Assembly (NCBI RefSeq): GCF_014696315.1
Contig: NZ_JACJPX010000017.1
Location: 52,656-116,655 of the forward strand
Direction of reading: 5' to 3'
Source: Calothrix membranacea FACHB-236
GTDB lineage: Bacteria; Cyanobacteriota; Cyanobacteriia; Cyanobacteriales; Nostocaceae
Length of the DNA stretch: 64,000 bases
The translations under genes were made by a program, and so were the position numbers. Shown piece by piece: positions 37,902 to 46,253 of this stretch (the stretch's first letter is position 1; each line of letters starts with the position of its first letter). A model generated the notes under the pieces. That model worked only from the letters and a program-made list of their open reading frames with translations. It did not search any database and was not told where the DNA came from.

Positions 37902-38378
37902 TCAATACTCAGCCGCTATTACGGATTTATGAGATTGAGCGCGGCGAGCATCTAACCATTGTTGCAAAATTAAAGCAGCGGCTTTGCGATCAATCAAAGC
38001 TTTATGGCGTGATGGAGAGCGGTTTTCCGCCTTGAGCAGTTGTTCTGCTTGAAATGAAGTCAATCGCTCATCCACATATTCCACAGGCAGTTGTAGGGCT
38101 TTAGCGAGCCGTTTGGCGAATTTTTGCACTTGGCGTGCCTGAAAGCCTAAGGAGCCATCCATTGAATAAGGTAAGCCAATGACTAGTACTTGTACTTGAC
38201 GTTGATTTACTAGTTGTCGTAGTTGTTCCACATCTTGTTCAAAAGATGTGCGCTCAATAGTGGTGATCCCAGTTGCGATTAAGCCTGTGCCATCACAACC
38301 AGCTACACCAATACGTTTACGACCAAAATCTAATCCTAAGGCTGAAATCAATGTTTGTGCTTGCTCCTGGAGTATCAA
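37902..38378 (-). CDS. ruvX: Holliday junction resolvase-like protein RuvX (YqgF)
   Basis: RNase H-fold protein of 158 residues. It has the three motif regions of YqgF/RuvX: LGLDFGRKRIGVA with the first Asp, LVIGLPYSMDGSLGFQA, and YVDERLTSFQAEQLL with the Asp-Glu pair. A later Asp in LIDRKAAALIL completes the site. Members act in 16S rRNA 5' maturation (E. coli YqgF) and are proposed resolvases. The first ATG at 38378 opens the frame. The gene is downstream of the GNAT gene on the same strand and upstream of DUF3727, a cluster commonly seen in cyanobacteria. Confidence 0.93.
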   Translation of the reverse strand: MILQEQAQTLISALGLDFGRKRIGVAGCDGTGLIATGITTIERTSFEQDVEQLRQLVNQRQVQVLVIGLPYSMDGSLGFQARQVQKFAKRLAKALQLPVEYVDERLTSFQAEQLLKAENRSPSRHKALIDRKAAALILQQWLDARRAQSHKSVIAAEY

Positions 38379-38515
38379 CTGAAGGCTGAAGAATAAAAGC
38401 TAAAGTCTGAAGTCTTAAATTACTTCATCTATAAAGACATATCACTTAAATGAGCCACTAGAGGCGGTTTTTAACCGAATTAGCACTTCATCCTTCATTC
38501 TTTATACTTTATCCT

Positions 38516-39751
38516 TCATCCTTTTTCCTGCTGTGCATCTGCTGGTTCAGGCTGGCAAGATGCTTCAAAGGCAGCAGGTTCTGATTTAGTTGGCACTGTC
38601 CTCTCGGGCGATCGCGTTGGCAGTTGTGTCCATGACATACCACCAGGGATGGGTTTACGGGCTGGTTGTAGTCCTTGCAATACTTCTGGCCATTGAATAC
38701 CTTCTAGGGAGACAAATTTAGACTCCCGTAATTTGTGCCAAACTGAGCGAGACATAATCAAAGTATGTTCGATGCGTTTAGCTCCAATGCGCTCTAAATA
38801 CTCTTCTCGCTCTGGTTGATAATCGGAGGAAGCCAGTCGCAATCCTTGTTGGGGAAAATCTTGGACAATGCGCGCTAGTTGAGACAGCAACTCAGGATAC
38901 AACCAAGTATAGGCAGGGTGAACCGTCAGAGTTGCTACGTGGGGGGTAATACCCTTGCGATCAAGTTGTACCTGAAAATGTCCGATCGCGGCTTTGCGTT
39001 GGGGTTCAAATACGTAGCCACTAACTACTTCTGTTTTCGTTACCCATTGTTTGACAGCATCGCTTAAGGCTCCAAACAAGCTAGTTTTGAAGTCACGGGT
39101 ATTGCGATCGAATACCTGACGCACTAAAGGCGGCATCGATGCTGTATCTAATTGATAGAGCAACTGAGCATCAGCATTACTTATAGGCAGTAGGTTAGGC
39201 AAATCTGGCTCTGCTTGGGCCAATTCACTCAACAATTCGGGTTCGATTTCCCAGTAGGTCATTTCTGCCAACCGTTGAAATCCGTTTTGCCGATATAATG
39301 CTAGAGCTTCCAGGTCATTAACATTGACTTCTAATATCCAAGTCCTTGCTTCGACTAGTGACTCAAAGCAATGGCGTAAAAGTTGAGAACCTGTTGCTTG
39401 CTTATCAGTAGCACGGTCAAGCATCACCCGATCAACACGCCAAGTACTGCGCGTGCGGTTAAATGGGGACACCTGGATCATTCCCAGAAGCATTCGCCCT
39501 TGCTCTGCTACGTAGGAACAAAATAGATACTGTAAGGGGTTAGGAAACCAACTTAAAAATTTCAAAAAGCCATACCAGCGTCGCAGCCATTGCATCTGGC
39601 GTGTGGCAGAATCAGCTCCCTTGGGAGTGAGAGCTGCGAATGACTCTTGATTGAGGCGTTCGATGCCGTCCAAATCCCGGTATTGGACTGGTCGGATGAT
39701 CACGCTGAGATTTCGAGGAAGTAGTGAAGTCATTTTAATTCGAGCCGCCAT
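38516..39751 (-). CDS. GNAT-family N-acetyltransferase-like protein
   Basis: Protein of 411 residues with an N-terminal GNAT domain: VIIRPVQYRDLDGIERLNQ at the start, LGMIQVSPFN, DRATDKQATGSQLLRHCFE (the acetyl-CoA loop region) and LEVNVNDLEALALYRQNGFQ near residue 140-160. A second, degenerate GNAT-like half follows (YVFEPQRKAAIGHFQV, then YPELLSQLARIVQD), so the protein looks like a tandem pair. The C-terminal tail is Pro/Glu-rich. The substrate is unknown. The ATG at 39751 is preceded by AAGG; another at 39733 is possible. Confidence 0.8.
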   Translation of the reverse strand: MAARIKMTSLLPRNLSVIIRPVQYRDLDGIERLNQESFAALTPKGADSATRQMQWLRRWYGFLKFLSWFPNPLQYLFCSYVAEQGRMLLGMIQVSPFNRTRSTWRVDRVMLDRATDKQATGSQLLRHCFESLVEARTWILEVNVNDLEALALYRQNGFQRLAEMTYWEIEPELLSELAQAEPDLPNLLPISNADAQLLYQLDTASMPPLVRQVFDRNTRDFKTSLFGALSDAVKQWVTKTEVVSGYVFEPQRKAAIGHFQVQLDRKGITPHVATLTVHPAYTWLYPELLSQLARIVQDFPQQGLRLASSDYQPEREEYLERIGAKRIEHTLIMSRSVWHKLRESKFVSLEGIQWPEVLQGLQPARKPIPGGMSWTQLPTRSPERTVPTKSEPAAFEASCQPEPADAQQEKG

Positions 39752-39969
39752 TAAGCCTTAATTAACTGCTCTTGCTGAGTAATTGCTGCAATAATAATAT
39801 TAGCGGCTTTCCGCCTTTAGCTAGTGATCCAAAAGAGTGATCTTGCTGACAAAATACTGAAAATAAATAAAAAAAGCAGATTTGATGATAACACTCTTAG
39901 CATATATCAACAATATCCGCTTTAATTTTATGTAAATATTAAGTGAAATTAATTGAAAGTTTAAATAAT

Positions 39970-40176
39970 TTACAAACCTTGCCGAGAAGCGAGCTTTTCA
40001 AAATAGGCTTGGGTTTGATGGAGTAATTGCTCTCGACTATCTTCTTGATTTGGCTTGAGAGGTGGAACCAGATTGCGAGCTTGTAAAGTCATGTGTAGCT
40101 GTAAATGGGCAACATACTCGCTAAAATCTTCATTTACTACACTTGTGCCCGTTAAGAGATTTGATTCCAATGCCAC
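39970..40176 (-). CDS. Small hypothetical protein (68 aa)
   Basis: Soluble helical protein of 68 residues, not recognised. Central HLQLHMTLQARNLVPPLKPNQEDSR and C-terminal QTQAYFEKLASRQGL look like a small conserved regulator-type or adaptor protein, but no family can be named. The start is GTG at 40176, supported by AAGGAG six bases upstream, which makes coding status likely despite the size. Confidence 0.65.
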   Translation of the reverse strand: MALESNLLTGTSVVNEDFSEYVAHLQLHMTLQARNLVPPLKPNQEDSREQLLHQTQAYFEKLASRQGL

Positions 40177-40267
40177 TGGTATTCTCCTTGATTAGTCTTG
40201 TGCAGTTTTTTCACATGAAAAAAAACTTATCACGTTGTTTTGGTTTACTTTTTATTTTGCAATGAAG

Positions 40268-40396
40268 CGTAATGTTGGGAATGGGGCATGGGGAATGGGT
40301 AATGGGTAATTGGTGTTTGGTGTTTGGTGTTTGTCATTAATTATTGCTCCCCTGCTCCCTGCCCCCTGCCCCCTTGCTTTTCCATCCAATTCTTCC
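40268..40396. repeat. Short tandem repeats at the end of the STAND gene
   Basis: GGGGCATGGGGAATGGG, TAATGGGTAATTGG, GTGTTTGGTGTTTGGTGTTTG and CTGCTCCCTGCCCCCTGCC units, reaching the 3' end of the next gene. Confidence 0.7.
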
Positions 40397-43300
40397 TCAT
40401 CCCCCCGCTTCCACTGCACCTAAGCTTAACAAATTAGACTTTTGTGCTGTTGTTAAACCTGTAAGTTTATAAATATTCATCTGTTCATAAATTTGTTCGG
40501 CTTTGAGGGTGTTAACGCATTGTTGAGTTTGTATGTCCCAGAATTTAATGGCAGCATAGCCATCTCCAGAAATTAGGGTGTTGCCATCAGGACTAAAGGC
40601 TAGACACATTACCCAGGTATTATGACCTGTTAATGTCCCCAGGCAATCAGCCGTGGCTACATCCCAAAGTTTAATTGTGCCGTCACTACTGCAACTAGCC
40701 AGCATATTACCATCTGGACTAAAGGCGATCGCCCACAGTAAATCTTGATGTCCTGAAAGTACATGGAGACATTCGCCTGTTTCGATATCCCACAGTCGCG
40801 TTAGTCCTTCAAAACTACTCCCGGTGGCAAAAGTACGATTATCGGGGCTGAAGGCGACGCACCACACCCAGTTATGATTACCTGTAAAAGTGCGATCGCA
40901 TTGTCGGGTTTCTAAATTCCAAATCCTCACTGTTTGGTCAAAATTGCCAGCCGCTACCTTTTTACCATCGGGACTCAAGGCAATTGACATTCCCAAGTGT
41001 ACTGGTAAGGTATCGAGGAGTTTTCCTGTGGCGGTATCCCAAATTCTAATGTGGTTATCGTAGCAGCTACTCGCTAAAAAACTACCATCATGGCTAAAGG
41101 CGACTCCTGTTACCATCCCTGTATGCCCATACAAGATGTGGGTACAATCGCCAGTTGTCACATCCCATAACCTAATTGTGCGGTCAGCGCTGGCACTGGC
41201 TAGGGTGAGACCATCAGGGGTAAAATCTACAGAGAAAATTAAATCTGTGTGTCCAGCTAAAATCTGACATTTACCATCAGTTGTCCATAAACGCACTGTG
41301 CGGTCTTCGCTGCCAGTGGCAATCATATCAGGGAAAATTGGGTGATAAGCGATCGCTTTAATCCAGTTATTTCTGCCCTTGAAGGTGCGGAAGCATTCAC
41401 CGCTAGCTACATCCCACAGCCGCAGAGAAAAATCATCGCCACCGCTAGCTAGTTGCGTTCCTTGGGGATTAGCGGCGATCGCATCAATGGAATTATGATG
41501 TCCTTGCAAGGTTTTCAGACATTGTTGTGTAGAAATATCCCACAGGCGAATTGTACAATCTACGCTACAACTCGCCAGGATATGACGATTATCCACAAAA
41601 GCGATCGCTAGTATGCCATTTAAATGTCCTGTTAAAATTCCCAGACATTGACCACTGGCAATATCCCACAATCGAATAGTTGCATCTAAGCTACCACTGG
41701 CAAGTATTCCTGATTCATTAAAAGCTAGGGATTTGAGCCAATCGCTATGACCATCTAGGGTTTTGATACATTCTCCAGTAGCAATATCCCAAAGTTTGAT
41801 TGTATGGTCTTCGCTACCGCTTGCTAGGATGTTACCTTGAGGACTTAAGGCGACAGACCAAACTCTATTGCTGTGTCCATTCAGAATTTTGATACATTTA
41901 CCTTCTGTAATATCCCATAGTCTGAGGGTACGGTCAGCGCTACTGCTAACTAATTGGTGGGAGTCTTGGGTAAATCTGACACAAAGCACGCCGCCATTAT
42001 GCCCTGAAAGAACTTTGATACATTTTCCAGTGGCAACATCCCAAAGTTTAATTGTTGCATCTTCGCCAGCCGTCGCCAAAATACTACCATCGGGATTGAA
42101 TGCGATACTCCAAATAAAAGCTAAGTGAGCGTCATAGGCGATTAACTGTTGACCACTGTTAACATCCCACAGCCGAAAATATCCATCAAAGTGTGCCGTA
42201 GCCAGCATTTTACCATCGGGACTAAAAGCGAGGGAGATGACTGTAGCAAAGGTTTTGGCAAAAATACATTTGGATAGATCTGCAAAGGCAAAGTTAACGC
42301 GCTTCAGGGGGGTATCTTGAAGATAAGCTTGCCAAATTGTCAGGTGAGAAAAATCATATCCAGTTAAGTCAATTTCTAGGTGACAGAGAAGATTGAGGAT
42401 ATTCCCACCTGTGTAACTAGGTTCTGGTTCTGCTTGATCCCATCGCTGACGAGACTTTTGTTGTAGCGATCGCAAAATTTCTTGAAGACGAGTTGCAATG
42501 GCTTGTTTGGTTCGCAGTTGTTGCAGCAATCTCTCGATGATTGGTTGCAAAATTAATTTAGTTTGGGCAATCCGAATGTAATCTTTAGCTGTGGCTTTAA
42601 TTAAAGCATGGCTGTGTAGAGCCGAGTTAGGCGACATTTCCCAGAGAATTTCTGTACTTACCTGGTGAATTAATTGGTCTGTAACATATTCCATCACCAC
42701 AGGTTGCAGAGTGAAGCTAACAGGAGTTTGGGGAACTGATTTTTTTTCAATTAGACTGCGTCGGCTGAGAGAATCTAAAGCCTCCAAAAGCTTCATTGCA
42801 GGTACAGGTAAAACCAAATCAGCCCGTAAATCTGCTAAATTTACCGGTTCGCGATTAATTGCTAACCAAAACATCAATTCTTTTTCTAGATCTGATAGTC
42901 TGTAAAACTGCTGAGTTAATAAGTCGTAAATACTACCAAAAACTGTAGAACCTTGAGCGAAAAAATCAGCAATATTGCCGTCAAATAACTCTTGAATAGT
43001 GGTAGCAATAATCTTGAGCGCTAAGGGATTGCCTGAATAGTGTTGAATTAAATTTTGCCAATCGGTATCAGCACCACAAAAGAAACTTTTAGTTCTGACT
43101 AATTGTAGAGATGCGATCGCACTTAAGCCAGCCAGTTGCCAAGAACGCACAGGTAAATTCTCACCTTCTAAAGCGGCGACTTCTTGGGGTTTTTCCCGGC
43201 TGGTGAGTAACACACAGCTTTGATGAGCCGTTTCACCCAATAGCTGGAACAGTTGACCGTAGTTTTCGTATCCTACTTGGTAGCGTCCCGAATGATCGCC

Positions 43301-44047
43301 ACTAGTGAAAATTGATTCTGCATTATCGAGAATTAGCAAACAACGATGCGATCGCAATTGGGCGATTAATTGTGAAACCAAATCCCCAACATTTTCAGAT
43401 AAATTAACTGGCTGTCCACAAGCAAAGAACTGAAGCAAATTAGCCAGTAACTCTTTCAGAGGAGGACTGTTACAGAGACTCCGCCAAACTACAAATTCAA
43501 ACTGTGCTTGAATTTGCTGTGCTAGTTTAACCCCCAGAGAAGTTTTACCAATTCCACCCATTCCCAGGAGTGCAACTAAGCGACAGCGATCGCTTAAAAT
43601 CCAATACTCTAACTTGCTAATCTCCTCAGTGCGTCCAAAAAAAATCGACACATCAACCGCCTCACCCCAATCAGTCTTGAGTGCTGAGTTGTGAGTGCTG
43701 AGTTGCGAATGCTGAGTAGGGAATTCTTCTATCTCCCATGCTCCTCTGCTCCCCTGCTCCCCTGTGTCCCTAACTACACCAGCCCTTATATAATCGTTTG
43801 GCGTTAACTCTAATCCGAAAGCCCGGAAGAAGTATTCTAGGGTTTGTTTATCAACGCCTTCAGCACGCGCCAGCACTTTAGAAACTGTAAAAGGAGCTAA
43901 TTGAGTACGATAACTCAATTGTTCTAAAGTAAATCGCACTCCATCATTTTCGATAATTTCTAATTGATACCTAGCCTCCTGAAGCTTTTGAAAACCTGGG
44001 AGGCTAAGAATAACACCACGCCTGCGTCTTTGCTTTTGCGATTCCAT
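40397..44047 (-). CDS. STAND NTPase with N-terminal HTH-like domain and 14 WD40 repeats
   Basis: Large signalling or defence-type protein of 1216 residues. Residues about 15-92 form a helical domain (RFTLEQLSYRTQLAPFTVSK) common at the head of cyanobacterial WD40-STAND proteins. An NB-ARC-type ATPase follows, with P-loop GMGGIGKT at 162-169, Walker B LLILDN, and a winged-helix region to about 430. After a helical link come 14 WD40 repeats ending in the LWD(I/V)-type dipeptide, enough for two seven-bladed propellers. Residues about 93-125 are encoded by short repeats identical to intergenic ones. Such proteins act as inducible oligomerising switches; the trigger and effector here are unknown because no catalytic effector domain is present. 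Confidence 0.9.
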   Translation of the reverse strand: MESQKQRRRRGVILSLPGFQKLQEARYQLEIIENDGVRFTLEQLSYRTQLAPFTVSKVLARAEGVDKQTLEYFFRAFGLELTPNDYIRAGVVRDTGEQGSRGAWEIEEFPTQHSQLSTHNSALKTDWGEAVDVSIFFGRTEEISKLEYWILSDRCRLVALLGMGGIGKTSLGVKLAQQIQAQFEFVVWRSLCNSPPLKELLANLLQFFACGQPVNLSENVGDLVSQLIAQLRSHRCLLILDNAESIFTSGDHSGRYQVGYENYGQLFQLLGETAHQSCVLLTSREKPQEVAALEGENLPVRSWQLAGLSAIASLQLVRTKSFFCGADTDWQNLIQHYSGNPLALKIIATTIQELFDGNIADFFAQGSTVFGSIYDLLTQQFYRLSDLEKELMFWLAINREPVNLADLRADLVLPVPAMKLLEALDSLSRRSLIEKKSVPQTPVSFTLQPVVMEYVTDQLIHQVSTEILWEMSPNSALHSHALIKATAKDYIRIAQTKLILQPIIERLLQQLRTKQAIATRLQEILRSLQQKSRQRWDQAEPEPSYTGGNILNLLCHLEIDLTGYDFSHLTIWQAYLQDTPLKRVNFAFADLSKCIFAKTFATVISLAFSPDGKMLATAHFDGYFRLWDVNSGQQLIAYDAHLAFIWSIAFNPDGSILATAGEDATIKLWDVATGKCIKVLSGHNGGVLCVRFTQDSHQLVSSSADRTLRLWDITEGKCIKILNGHSNRVWSVALSPQGNILASGSEDHTIKLWDIATGECIKTLDGHSDWLKSLAFNESGILASGSLDATIRLWDIASGQCLGILTGHLNGILAIAFVDNRHILASCSVDCTIRLWDISTQQCLKTLQGHHNSIDAIAANPQGTQLASGGDDFSLRLWDVASGECFRTFKGRNNWIKAIAYHPIFPDMIATGSEDRTVRLWTTDGKCQILAGHTDLIFSVDFTPDGLTLASASADRTIRLWDVTTGDCTHILYGHTGMVTGVAFSHDGSFLASSCYDNHIRIWDTATGKLLDTLPVHLGMSIALSPDGKKVAAGNFDQTVRIWNLETRQCDRTFTGNHNWVWCVAFSPDNRTFATGSSFEGLTRLWDIETGECLHVLSGHQDLLWAIAFSPDGNMLASCSSDGTIKLWDVATADCLGTLTGHNTWVMCLAFSPDGNTLISGDGYAAIKFWDIQTQQCVNTLKAEQIYEQMNIYKLTGLTTAQKSNLLSLGAVEAGG

Positions 44048-44226
44048 AGGCTGGGAGGTTAGGGACTGGGGATTAGAGATTGGGGATTTGGGATTTGGGA
44101 CAAGGAGGATATATCAAAGACTACCAAGAAATAAATTATCTCATCGCTGTTTAAGCAGAGGAGGCAGAGGAGAAATTTCTAACCCCCCATTACCCATTAC
44201 CCATTACCCATTACCCATTACCCATG
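44048..44226. repeat. Short tandem repeats between the STAND and usp genes
   Basis: GGGATTAGAGATTGGGGATTTGGGATT units, GGAGGCAGAGGAG, and about five ATTACCC heptamers at 44189-44224. No gene. Confidence 0.7.
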
Positions 44227-44230
44227 CCCA

Positions 44231-44638
44231 TTAAGGCACAATCAAAACTGGACAAGGAGAAAGATTAATCACGCGGGTGGTGACGCTATCAGTTGCCCCT
44301 TCATCAGTTAAGCCTAAGCCTCGACAACCCATAATGATTAAATCTGCTGCAATTTCATCGGCAACATCACAGATGGTAAAAGCTGGTTTGCCTTTCCGTT
44401 CTATAATTTCAGCTTTAATTCCTTGTTGAGAAAATAAAGTTTGGGCATTTTCTAAAAGTTTGGCAACCACATCTGGCGACACCATTGGATCGGCAACAGG
44501 TGCGTCTGTGGGTGGTTCTTCCACTACGGATAGTAGTATCAAACGACTACCATACTTCTGCACAACGTTGGTAACTACGTCGGCTGCTTCTCTGGCTTCC
44601 CGACTTTGATCAATAGGAAATAGAACTGTCTTGAACAT
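44231..44638 (-). CDS. Universal stress protein (UspA family)
   Basis: Single-domain Usp of 135 residues, a Rossmann-like alpha/beta fold. It starts MFKTVLFPIDQSREA, with the conserved Asp in FPIDQS, and carries the ATP-binding pattern IMGCRGLGLTDEG...TTRVINLSPCPVLIVP, close to G-x2-G-x9-G(S/T). ATP binding is therefore possible. The start at 44638 is fixed by a perfect GGAGGTGA five bases upstream. It is transcribed divergently from pgk with only 90 bp between the start codons, so the two promoters must overlap or lie back to back. Confidence 0.93.
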   Translation of the reverse strand: MFKTVLFPIDQSREAREAADVVTNVVQKYGSRLILLSVVEEPPTDAPVADPMVSPDVVAKLLENAQTLFSQQGIKAEIIERKGKPAFTICDVADEIAADLIIMGCRGLGLTDEGATDSVTTRVINLSPCPVLIVP

Positions 44639-44714
44639 ATCTCTCACCTCCGTACCCCGTACTCCGGTAAAATCTGGATGGTTCTACTTTCAAAACAATA
44701 ACAAAAAGGCGATC

Positions 44715-44720
44715 AGGAGG
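44715..44720 (+). promoter_or_regulatory. Ribosome binding site of pgk
   Basis: AGGAGG lies eight bases before the GTG at 44729 and fixes this non-ATG start. The sequence upstream (to 44639) is the shared usp-pgk promoter region; no clear -10 or -35 pair can be assigned. Confidence 0.75.
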
Positions 44721-44728
44721 GTCTGGCT

Positions 44729-45931
44729 GTGTCCAAAAAAACTTTAGCAAATTTATCTGCGACAGATGTATCTGGAAAACGTGCTTTAGTACGGGTGGAT
44801 TTTAACGTACCTGTGGATGACCAAGGCAATATCACAGACGATACTCGGATTCGTGCCGCCCTGCCAACTATCCAAGATTTAACGCAGAAGGGAGCTAAGG
44901 TAATTCTAGCAAGCCATTTTGGTCGTCCCAAGGGCGTGGATGACAAATTGCGTTTGACTCCCGTTGCTAAACGGTTGTCGGAATTACTGGGTCAAGAAGT
45001 TATTAAAACAGACGATTGTATTGGTGATGAAGTTGCCGCTAAAGTTGGTGCTTTACAAAACGGCCAAGTGCTGCTGTTAGAAAATGTCCGCTTCTACAAG
45101 GAAGAAGAAAAAAACGACCCAGAATTTGCTAAAAAGTTGGCATCCAATGCTGATTTTTATGTAAATGATGCATTTGGTACTGCCCACCGCGCCCATGCTT
45201 CTACTGAAGGTGTAACTAAATTCCTTAGCCCCTCTGTAGCTGGCTATTTGGTTGATAAGGAATTGCAATATCTGCAAAACGCGATTGAAAATCCCCAACG
45301 TCCTTTAGCAGCGATTATTGGTGGTTCCAAAGTTTCTAGCAAAATAGGTGTAATTGAAACACTGCTAGAGAAGTGCGACAAACTGATCATCGGTGGTGGG
45401 ATGATTTTCACTTTCTACAAAGCCCGTGGTTTGAATGTTGGTAAGTCTCTAGTTGAAGAAGACAAGCTAGAACTAGCGAAATCTTTAGAAGCTAAGGCTA
45501 AAGAACGTGGCGTTACCTTCTTGTTACCCACAGATGTAGTAGTAGCAGATAAGTTTGCTCCTGATGCCAATGCTACAACTGTCAGCATCGATAATATCCC
45601 ATCTGATGGTATGGGTTTGGATATTGGCCCAGACTCAGTAAAAGTATTCCAAGACGCGCTTGCAGATTGCAAATCAGTAGTTTGGAACGGGCCAATGGGT
45701 GTGTTTGAATTTGATAAATTTGCTGTAGGTACAGAAGCGATCGCTCATACCCTCGCTGAAATTGGCAAAACTGGTGCTACCACTATCATCGGTGGTGGTG
45801 ACTCTGTAGCTGCTGTAGAGAAGGTAGGTTTAGCCGATCAAATGAGCCACATCTCCACTGGCGGTGGCGCTAGCTTGGAATTACTCGAAGGTAAAGTATT
45901 ACCTGGAATTGCTGCTTTAGATGAAGCGTAA
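44729..45931 (+). CDS. pgk: Phosphoglycerate kinase
   Basis: Glycolytic and Calvin-cycle kinase of 400 residues that interconverts 3-phosphoglycerate and 1,3-bisphosphoglycerate. The substrate loop RVDFNVPVD and [11 protein letters not shown] are in the N-domain; [20 protein letters not shown] and [13 protein letters not shown] are in the nucleotide domain. Length and motifs are complete. The start codon is GTG, with AGGAGG upstream. No other Calvin-cycle gene is adjacent, as is usual in cyanobacteria. Confidence 0.98.
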   Translation: MSKKTLANLSATDVSGKRALVRVDFNVPVDDQGNITDDTRIRAALPTIQDLTQKGAKVILASHFGRPKGVDDKLRLTPVAKRLSELLGQEVIKTDDCIGDEVAAKVGALQNGQVLLLENVRFYKEEEKNDPEFAKKLASNADFYVNDAFGTAHRAHASTEGVTKFLSPSVAGYLVDKELQYLQNAIENPQRPLAAIIGGSKVSSKIGVIETLLEKCDKLIIGGGMIFTFYKARGLNVGKSLVEEDKLELAKSLEAKAKERGVTFLLPTDVVVADKFAPDANATTVSIDNIPSDGMGLDIGPDSVKVFQDALADCKSVVWNGPMGVFEFDKFAVGTEAIAHTLAEIGKTGATTIIGGGDSVAAVEKVGLADQMSHISTGGGASLELLEGKVLPGIAALDEA

Positions 45932-46050
45932 TTACTAATTCGTAATTCGTAATTACGCTTAGGAATTCTTAATTACGAGTGTTTTATGATGTCTCTGTGC
46001 TGATAAAAGCCAGAGATGAATAGCACTACTGAAGCAAACATAGCTGAATC

Positions 46051-46083
46051 AGATCCCCGACTTTTTCAAAAAGTCGGGGATCT
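46051..46083. repeat. 33-bp palindrome, ATCCCCGACTTTTT family, copy 2
   Basis: Perfect 16-bp arms (AGATCCCCGACTTTTT and its complement) around one central C. The other copy is at 15205-15237. It lies between pgk and the convergent large gene, in the same setting as copy 1. Confidence 0.75.
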
Positions 46084-46125
46084 AAATATCATTCACGTAA
46101 GAGACATCCAAAGTTAGGTTAATGA

Positions 46126-46175
46126 TAAAAAGTCCAGGGTCAAAAGCCAATTAGAATTTGGACTTTTGACCCTGG
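46126..46175 (-). terminator. Terminator of the large surface protein gene
   Basis: Stem CCAGGGTCAAAAG / CTTTTGACCCTGG (13 bp) plus inner CCAA / TTGG. On the minus strand it is followed by ACTTTTTATC, about 80 bp after the stop of the gene at 46254. Confidence 0.7.
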
Positions 46176-46253
46176 GAAAGCAGTATTGAATACTAGACGC
46201 GCATCAGCTAATTACATCTTTGTATCTCCCAGTAGATGTAATGAGAAAATTCA

